Source: Xenococcus sp. PCC 7305
GTDB taxonomy: Bacteria; Cyanobacteriota; Cyanobacteriia; Cyanobacteriales; Xenococcaceae
DNA length: 50,189 nucleotides
Direction of reading: 5' to 3'
NCBI RefSeq assembly: GCF_000332055.1
Contig: NZ_ALVZ01000197.1
Coordinates: 1 to 50,189 of the forward strand
Every line of letters starts with the position of its first letter. Position 1 is the stretch's first letter. Of this stretch, positions 45,064-50,189 are shown piece by piece. Under the pieces are notes generated by a model, which was given only the letters and a program-made list of their open reading frames with translations, made no database searches and was not told the DNA's origin. A program made the position numbers and the translations under genes.

Positions 45064-45366
45064 ATGCACTTAATTTCTGCTGGAAAGCTCAAACGCTCAG
45101 CATCTAAGTATCCAGATGCCGCCAAAGCCATCCAAGCTTTTTGTAAAACTATTAAACAAGCTCAATGGCAAAATTTAGTTGATGTTCAAAAAATTTATCG
45201 AGATGCTGAAGCAGTAGGCAATTTTACTGTTTTTAATATTAAAGGCAATCAATACCGTCTGATTCTTGATCTTGATTATTCTGAACAGGTGGCATATTTT
45301 AAATATTTTTTACCCCACTCTGAATATGATAGAGAGCAATGGAAAAATGACTCTTACTTTAAATAA
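45064..45366 (+). CDS. higB: HigB-type toxin (mRNA interferase)
   Basis: This 100-residue RelE-fold toxin would cleave mRNA on the ribosome. Family features are the M-H-L-I-S start, the Y-P-D-A segment, the central F-T-V-F-N-I-K-G-N-Q-Y-R-L-I core, and the closing H-S-E-Y-D-R-E-Q-W motif. Toxin first and antitoxin second is the usual higBA order. Its 3' end overlaps the antitoxin gene by 20 bp, so the two are translationally coupled. Confidence 0.9.
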   Translation: MHLISAGKLKRSASKYPDAAKAIQAFCKTIKQAQWQNLVDVQKIYRDAEAVGNFTVFNIKGNQYRLILDLDYSEQVAYFKYFLPHSEYDREQWKNDSYFK

Positions 45367-45766
45367 CAAAAACTATCTTCAACTTTTAGCTCAAGCTAAG
45401 ATTATCCCCAAAATTATTGAAACTGAGGCAGAATACGAACAATATTTAGCAGTAGCAGAAAATCTGATTGCCAAGAAAAATAATCGTACCCTGGAAGAAA
45501 CAACCTTATTTAGACTGCTAGTAAAATTGATAGAAGACTATGAAGAAAAAGTTTATGACTTAGAAGATTGGAGTAATCTATCACCCCATGAAATATTACA
45601 ACATTTATTAGAATCGAGTGGGACAAGACAAACCGATTTGGTTGGAACAATCAGCTCTTCAAAAGGTCTAATCTCATCTATAGTGAATGGGAAACGAGCT
45701 ATTAGCAAAGAACAGGCTAAAAAATTGGGAATCTATTTCAAAGTAAATCCGAGTTTATTTCTTTAA
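45347..45766 (+). CDS. higA: HigA-type antitoxin with helix-turn-helix
   Basis: This 139-residue protein has a helical N-terminal part (1-80) that would cover the toxin. A C-terminal helix-turn-helix follows (about 85-135; S-G-T-R-Q-T-D-L-V-G-T-I-S-S-S-K-G-L-I-S-S-I-V-N-G-K-R-A-I-S). It neutralises HigB and should repress the operon through the palindromes at 45016-45060. I chose the ATG at 45347, which overlaps higB; the longer frame starting at 45266 reads through higB in another phase. Confidence 0.88.
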   Translation: MTLTLNNKNYLQLLAQAKIIPKIIETEAEYEQYLAVAENLIAKKNNRTLEETTLFRLLVKLIEDYEEKVYDLEDWSNLSPHEILQHLLESSGTRQTDLVGTISSSKGLISSIVNGKRAISKEQAKKLGIYFKVNPSLFL

Positions 45767-45899
45767 TATTGATTAGGTATGACAAGACTAAGCTCTGTTC
45801 TAGAGATCGCAAAATTAATATCAAACAAGGAAAATTAAATTATTCCGAAACAAAAAGTACTATATTGAAATACTAATTACTTGCAAGTCGGGAATAACC

Positions 45900-46451
45900 A
45901 TGAGTTTAGTATCATCAGTATTTATTGCAACTAGTCTAGACGGGTTTATTGCAAGGACAGATGGAGAACTTGATTGGCTAAATTCCGCAAATAAGACTGT
46001 GCCAGAAGGAGAAGATTGTGGCTATCATGCCTTCTTTAATTCTATTGATGTCTTAATTATGGGAAGAAAAACCTATGAAAAAGTCTTGTCATTCGGGCAA
46101 TGGGCCTACGGAAGTAAACCTGTAATTGTCTTAAGTCGCCACAAACTTGAAATTCCTGAGCAAATAGCTAAAAATGTTTCTCATTCATCAGAATCTCCCA
46201 AAGATTTATCTGAACGTTTGTCGAGGGAAGGCTTTAAGCGAGCATATATTGATGGGGGGACAACCATACAGCGATTTCTCGACTCAAAACTTATCGGCGA
46301 TCTAACTATTACCCTAATTCCCGTAATTTTGGGCAGCGGAGTTTCTTTGTTTGGCGATTTACCACAAGATATTTCACTTAGACATGTTGAAACCAGAACT
46401 TACGATTTTGGGTTTGTTCAGTTGAAATATCAAGTAATCAAATCAGAATAG
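45900..46451 (+). CDS. Dihydrofolate reductase / RibD C-terminal family protein
   Basis: This 183-residue NADPH-dependent reductase-like protein starts S-V-F-I-A-T-S-L-D-G-F-I-A-R, with the family motif for pterin or pyrimidine binding. Further features are I-M-G-R-K-T-Y-E-K, V-L-S-R, and the dinucleotide-binding Y-I-D-G-G-T-T-I-Q. The C-terminal half has L-T-I-T-L-I-P-V-I-L-G-S-G-V-S-L-F as in YyaP/YwjB-type proteins. It is not a classical FolA, and the substrate is unknown. It lies 133 bp after higA on the same strand and is probably separate. Confidence 0.87.
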   Translation: MSLVSSVFIATSLDGFIARTDGELDWLNSANKTVPEGEDCGYHAFFNSIDVLIMGRKTYEKVLSFGQWAYGSKPVIVLSRHKLEIPEQIAKNVSHSSESPKDLSERLSREGFKRAYIDGGTTIQRFLDSKLIGDLTITLIPVILGSGVSLFGDLPQDISLRHVETRTYDFGFVQLKYQVIKSE

Positions 46452-46476
46452 ATATCTTTAAAACTGACAAGATATC

Positions 46477-46570
46477 TAATAAATGTGGAAGAAAATAAGC
46501 TATTTATCAACAAAAGGCCGATAGATCAATACTTAATACCCATTACTCATTACTCATTACTCATTACTTT
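46477..46570. repeat. Dispersed repeat, copy 2, ending in a heptamer array
   Basis: It matches the 35618-35711 element in blocks and ends with four perfect 7-bp CATTACT units (46541-46568). The array runs into the last codons and stop of the LeuD-LeuC fusion gene. Confidence 0.65.
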
Positions 46571-48281
46571 CGTGCAACGACACAAGTTGATCACTTATCT
46601 TGCCTTGAATAGCAGAAATACTAACAACTCTAGGAGAAGCTAAATAATTTTTACCAGTGGGATCTCCTGTCCGTCCTGTAAAATTACGATTCGTCGCATA
46701 AATTCCCGTTTCTTTTTTCCCTAAAACTCCCCTACCAGAATTAATACAAGCACCACAACCCGATTTAAGAATTTGCACTCCTGCTTGTTCAAAAATAGCA
46801 AAATAGCCCAAATCTTCGGCCTGCTGACGTACCAATTGAGAAGCAGGAACAACATACATATTCACTTCGGGTGCAACATGTTGATTCTTCAAAACCTTGG
46901 CCGCCTCGGCTAAATCAGTTAGCTTTCCACCAGTACAAGAACCAATGAAAGCCAAAGTAATTGGGACTTCGGGTAATTCACTAATACTGACAACGCGATC
47001 GGGTTTTGGTGGGCAGGCAATTTGCGGTTCCAGCTCGCTGAGATCAAACTGGTAAATCTCTTCATACTCTGCATCAAGATCTCCAGTGATAGTTATAAAT
47101 TCACCTTGATTCTTATCTTGTAAATATTTAGATGTAATAGTATCAGGAGCAATCAAACCACAGATAGCACCACATTCAACCGCCATATTACTCAAAGTCA
47201 TTCGTTCGTCGATCGCTAATTGTTCGATAATCGATCCCCGAAATTCAATTACCTTGGCGATCGCACCTTGACAGCCGATTTGCCCCAAGATAAACAGCAT
47301 AATATCTTTGGCACTGATATGTTCGGGCAAAGTTCCCGAAAGTTCGATCACAATTGTCGGCGGAACCCGAATCCACATATCTCCTGTAGCTAAAATATTT
47401 GCCATATCAGTAGTTCCCACTCCCGTCGAAAAACTACCAAAAGCGCCATAGGTGCAACTATGGGAATCGGTTCCTGCAATAATCATGCCTGGATGAATTA
47501 AGCCCTGCTCTGGTAACAAGACATGACAAATTCCCGATGCTTCGCCAGGAGAAACAAGATCGAACAGTTGGCAATTATGTTGATGGGCAAAGCCGACCAT
47601 CTGTTCGTAAAGTTTAATCGCTTGGGGATCGCTGCGAATATCGTTGACTTGAATAAAATGATCGGCAACTAACACAACCTTGTTCGAATCCCAAATCTGA
47701 GTATCACTGCCAAAATACTGGTGAAATAATTGAAAGACAGGAGCTGCGATCGCATCATGGGACATTGCTAAATCTACCTGGGCAAAAATCACCTCACCTG
47801 GCTGGACATAATCATTCCCCGAAGCGGCTGCGAGCATTTTTTCGGTCATTGTCATCGGGCGAGCTGCCGTATTACTTTGGGGAATAGTAACTTTGCCTTG
47901 TAAACGTTGCTGATTAAAAGGGATTAAGCCTCCTGCTTTTGCGATCGCCCTAACCACAGGATTATCTTGAGATTGATCAATAATTTCTAGATTTAAGCCG
48001 ATATTAATACTATTGCGATAGAAAATCTCGGCAAAAGAACGAGCACGCACCAACTTAATTCCAGCAGCTTTGATGGCGATAGGCGCATATTCTCGACTGG
48101 AGCCGCAACCAAAATTTGCGCCTGCTTCAATAACTTGATACTGCAACAAACTATCGATGCCAATTAAATGTTCGAGCACATAATGTTTTAGGCGATCGGG
48201 GTCAGGATTGGTCGTCCGATGAGCAGGGATAATATCATCGGTGTTGATGTCATCCCCAAGTTGTAGAACTTTTTCTTGCAT
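46557..48281 (-). CDS. LeuD-LeuC fusion (3-isopropylmalate dehydratase/homoaconitase-like hydro-lyase)
   Basis: This 574-residue aconitase-superfamily enzyme has the small swivel domain first (1-160; [11 protein letters not shown] near the start, [11 protein letters not shown]). The large Fe-S domain follows (165-574). Cluster ligands are visible in G-S-C-T-G-G (Cys449) and S-G-C-G-A-C (Cys509, Cys512). The C-terminal [13 protein letters not shown] motif fits the LeuC/HacA group. It would isomerise a 2- or 3-hydroxy acid such as isopropylmalate. The order swivel-then-catalytic is the reverse of AcnA. The ATG at 48281 fits typical small-subunit starts; an in-frame ATG at 48299 is possible. Whether it serves leucine synthesis or another pathway is open. 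Confidence 0.85.
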   Translation of the reverse strand: MQEKVLQLGDDINTDDIIPAHRTTNPDPDRLKHYVLEHLIGIDSLLQYQVIEAGANFGCGSSREYAPIAIKAAGIKLVRARSFAEIFYRNSINIGLNLEIIDQSQDNPVVRAIAKAGGLIPFNQQRLQGKVTIPQSNTAARPMTMTEKMLAAASGNDYVQPGEVIFAQVDLAMSHDAIAAPVFQLFHQYFGSDTQIWDSNKVVLVADHFIQVNDIRSDPQAIKLYEQMVGFAHQHNCQLFDLVSPGEASGICHVLLPEQGLIHPGMIIAGTDSHSCTYGAFGSFSTGVGTTDMANILATGDMWIRVPPTIVIELSGTLPEHISAKDIMLFILGQIGCQGAIAKVIEFRGSIIEQLAIDERMTLSNMAVECGAICGLIAPDTITSKYLQDKNQGEFITITGDLDAEYEEIYQFDLSELEPQIACPPKPDRVVSISELPEVPITLAFIGSCTGGKLTDLAEAAKVLKNQHVAPEVNMYVVPASQLVRQQAEDLGYFAIFEQAGVQILKSGCGACINSGRGVLGKKETGIYATNRNFTGRTGDPTGKNYLASPRVVSISAIQGKISDQLVSLHESNE

Positions 48282-48400
48282 TCTTTTAGCAACCCCCATA
48301 CTCCTAAATCTACATCATTTAATCCGCGAGCGCATTTAGCTAACATCGCTCGGTTAGCAACTGTCAAAGCTTGAGATAAATCCATAGTTCGCTCAACTTG
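48282..48400 (-). pseudogene. Possible remnant of a cyanobacterial N-terminal helical/HTH domain protein
   Basis: Upstream of the LeuD-LeuC fusion the minus strand reads M-D-L-S-Q-A-L-T-V-A-N-R-A-M-L-A-K then G-L-N-D-V-D (from 48385). This resembles the start of the N-terminal HTH-type domain found on large cyanobacterial signalling proteins (WD40 or vWA-associated). After about 28 residues the resemblance ends and the frame runs into the fusion gene. It is probably a decayed fragment; the family assignment is weak. Confidence 0.35.
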
Positions 48401-48531
48401 CCTGAATTCAATCAATCTTACCGAAAGTGAAGAAATTTTCCCATTTGGCTTGTTTGAATGTTGAGTTAGTGTAGTTTTGGTAAGATACCTCCCTAAACGA
48501 GATTGACAATTAGGGTACTAAATAAGCACTT

Positions 48532-49203
48532 ATGAGAATAAAAGCCTGGGAATTGTGTTTAACTGTAGCAATATCTATATTAATGCCGACAATTGCCCAA
48601 ACCCAAGAAATTGACCCCCAAAATATTGAAACAACAAACTCCCAACTTTCTTTAATACTTTATGGCGGGAAAAGATCTCGCTCTCAGGTAGTAGCTTGGT
48701 ATCTAGAAGAATTGGGAATTGCTTATCAAGATGAAAAACTAGATCTTCGTGCTGGAGAAAATAAACATCCTGAATATTTAGCTATTAACCCAATGGGAAA
48801 AGTTCCTGCATTAGTAGATGGTGATTTTAACATTTGGGAATCGGGAGCAATTCTCTGGTATTTGGCAAATAAATACGGCGAAATGCCCTCAGATTTGATC
48901 GTGCAATCCGAGACGATGCAGTGGATACTATTTGCTAATTCTACTCTTGCCAATGGACTTTTTATAGAAGATAGGCAAGAACAAGAAATGCCTCGATTAT
49001 TAACTCCCCTCAATGAGATATTACAAGACAATCCCTATATTATGGGAGAAGAATTTACTGTTGCCGATGTTGCTATTAGTTTCTATTTATACGCAGCCAA
49101 AACACGTTTTAATTTAGAGTGGCAAGAATATCCTTTTGTAGTTGATTATTTAGAAAGACTGACTCAAAGAGAAGCATTTATTAATACTGTAGGACAACGC
49201 TAA
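48532..49203 (+). CDS. Glutathione S-transferase family protein with an apparent signal peptide
   Basis: This 223-residue protein has a signal-peptide-like start (1-24; hydrophobic stretch then P-T-I-A-Q-T-Q) and a short linker. The GST fold runs from about 38: thioredoxin-like domain L-I-L-Y-G-G-K-R-S-R-S, then N-P-M-G-K-V-P-A-L with the cis-Pro, W-E-S-G-A-I for glutathione binding, and the all-helical domain with F-T-V-A-D-V-A-I-S-F-Y, the conserved N-capping motif. GSTs usually work in the cytosol, so an exported one is unusual. The first domain carries S-R-S at the place of the catalytic Ser/Tyr/Cys. The substrate is unknown. Confidence 0.85.
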   Translation: MRIKAWELCLTVAISILMPTIAQTQEIDPQNIETTNSQLSLILYGGKRSRSQVVAWYLEELGIAYQDEKLDLRAGENKHPEYLAINPMGKVPALVDGDFNIWESGAILWYLANKYGEMPSDLIVQSETMQWILFANSTLANGLFIEDRQEQEMPRLLTPLNEILQDNPYIMGEEFTVADVAISFYLYAAKTRFNLEWQEYPFVVDYLERLTQREAFINTVGQR

Positions 49204-49356
49204 AACGCGATCACGCGACCCGTAGCCGACCGATCTCTTTTAATGCCAAGTTAAGAGATTTCTTAGGGTTCGCTTCAGAAAATCTATATTTCTTAGGGTT
49301 TGGCGAGCGACATAAATACACTAGAAATCAATAGGTTATTCCCGAATATAAAGACA

Positions 49357-49956
49357 ATGGTTCATTCAATTAGCTGTAGCTGTGGTAAGCTCCAAGGTCA
49401 GATTAAGCACATTCACAATATCAATAGATGTGTTTGCTACTGTGCAGATTGTCAGGCATTTGCGCGTTATCTAAACAAGGAAGAGGAAGTTCTCGACGAA
49501 CAGGGCGGAACTAGCATCGTACAAACCATTCCAGAAAATGTCGTTTTTTCCCAAGGCATTGAAAACCTTGCCTGTATCCGCTTAAGCGATCGGGGTTTAT
49601 TGCGGTGGTATGCAGCTTGTTGTCATACTCCGATTGGTAATACTCCACCAGACGCTAAATTTTCTTTTGTAGGCTTAGTGTACAGTTGCCTCGGTTCGGA
49701 TCAGAATGTGTTGGACGAGACTTTTGGCTCGATAAAAATGTATGTCCATACCGCAGATGCCTTGGGCGAAAACAAGCCTAAATCACAAGGTACTTTCCTG
49801 GGAACTTTGCGGATATTGGGAATGATTTTGAAAGCCCGCTTGACTGGCGCTTATAAAAACACGCCATTTTTTGTTTCGGGATCTACTAGCACTTCCATCG
49901 CTACTCCCAAAGTTCTTAGTGAAAATGAGCTTGCTGAGGCGATGAAAGTAAAGTAA
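49357..49956 (+). CDS. DUF6151-like (GFA-related) cysteine-rich protein
   Basis: This 199-residue protein has S-C-S-C-G-K-L-Q-G at the N-terminus and C-V-C-Y-C-A-D-C-Q-A-F-A. These paired Cys clusters resemble the zinc-binding sites of the glutathione-dependent formaldehyde-activating (GFA) family. A later W-Y-A-A-C-C-H-T-P-I-G-N-T motif is typical of the DUF6151-type relatives. The ATG at 49357 directly precedes the first Cys cluster and is preferred over the upstream TTG at 49300. It follows the GST gene by about 150 bp on the same strand, a suggestive pairing for thiol-linked chemistry. Its function is not established. Confidence 0.78.
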   Translation: MVHSISCSCGKLQGQIKHIHNINRCVCYCADCQAFARYLNKEEEVLDEQGGTSIVQTIPENVVFSQGIENLACIRLSDRGLLRWYAACCHTPIGNTPPDAKFSFVGLVYSCLGSDQNVLDETFGSIKMYVHTADALGENKPKSQGTFLGTLRILGMILKARLTGAYKNTPFFVSGSTSTSIATPKVLSENELAEAMKVK

Positions 49957-49977
49957 TAAAGGCAATACCAATTGACT

Positions 49978-50127
49978 TTATATGCCTTGAACTGTTTTGT
50001 TTGGACTTATTCGTAACCCACTAATGTAACGACTAACATGTTTAAATCCTGCTTCTTTACGAAAAACTTTTCGGTATGATTCAAGGAACTTTGCAATCGT
50101 TCTGGGTATGCCAACTAGAGGAAGCAT
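49978..50127 (-). pseudogene. N-terminal remnant of an IS701-type transposase
   Basis: Reading the minus strand from the ATG at 50127 gives 49 codons: M-L-P-L-V-G-I-P-R, then V-F-R-K-E-A-G-F-K-H-V-S-R-Y-I-S-G-L, then S-P-N-K-T-V-Q-G-I and a stop. This matches the start of cyanobacterial IS701-like DDE transposases, in which G-L-x-x-S-P-N-K-T-x-Q-G-I-Y is conserved. The rest of the transposase is gone, so this is a relic too short to function. Confidence 0.7.
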
Positions 50128-50189
50128 TTTTCTTGACTTATATTTCCTTCTTTACTTTCTCATTTTTCTGCTAACCTTCCAAGTCGTGT

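Noticed and set aside
47680-47695. GTTCGAATCCC, resembling a tRNA T-loop
   Set aside because: It lies within the coding sequence of the LeuD-LeuC fusion (D-S-N-K-V-V-L) and no acceptor or anticodon arms surround it.

Overview
This is a moderately AT-rich chromosomal segment of a cyanobacterium. Many GCGATCGC (HIP1-type) octamers, a CrtR-type carotenoid hydroxylase, a PAM68-like photosystem II assembly factor, a cyanobacterial-type glycogen synthase and an MntCAB manganese importer all point the same way. Small dispersed repeats, heptameric tandem repeats and very large surface-protein genes suggest a larger-genome, benthic or aggregate-forming lineage. I cannot fix the genus from the sequence.

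Layout. 1-8.5 kb: purE, crtR, a secreted haemagglutinin-type (TpsA-like) protein, a TetR regulator with a palindromic operator, and lpdA. 8.5-9.9 kb: a secreted SLH protein lying between lpdA and a second copy of the last 103 bp of lpdA. 9.9-20 kb: mostly housekeeping, with a Ser/Thr dehydratase, a small anchored exported protein, mntC-mntA-mntB, a TPR protein, a conserved cyanobacterial protein, a homocysteine-biosynthesis family protein, glgA and pam68. 20.7-34.9 kb: one 4751-codon gene for an RTX-type secreted protein built from LamG, Calx-beta, FG-GAP and an apparently unnamed repeated module. It is followed directly by a decayed copy of the 3' part of pam68. 35-44.3 kb: dispersed repeats, a broken zeta-toxin-family gene and a 2830-codon polyketide synthase (fatty acyl-AMP ligase-ACP-KS-AT-DH-ER-KR-ACP). 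44.3-50.2 kb: an SRPBCC protein, a HigBA toxin-antitoxin pair, a DHFR/RibD-like reductase, a LeuD-LeuC fusion, an apparently exported glutathione S-transferase, a DUF6151-like protein and a transposase remnant.

Three observations stand out. (1) Twice in this window a surface-protein gene sits between an intact housekeeping gene and a 3' fragment of that same gene (lpdA/SLH and pam68/giant RTX). The copies differ mainly at synonymous sites, which suggests uptake of surface-protein genes anchored by homology in the neighbouring gene. (2) In the giant protein, LamG domains and a nine-copy ~80-residue module with a V-T-T-A-Y start and an L-x-x-G-T-x-L-x-F-x-N-G core interrupt other domains, as if they were mobile in-frame protein modules. 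(3) At least three unrelated palindromic dispersed repeats lie in frame inside the polyketide synthase, and a fourth repeat forms part of the leader of the next gene. This resembles the palindromic elements that insert into Rickettsia genes.

All calls come from reading motifs and sequence by eye. No database search was run.
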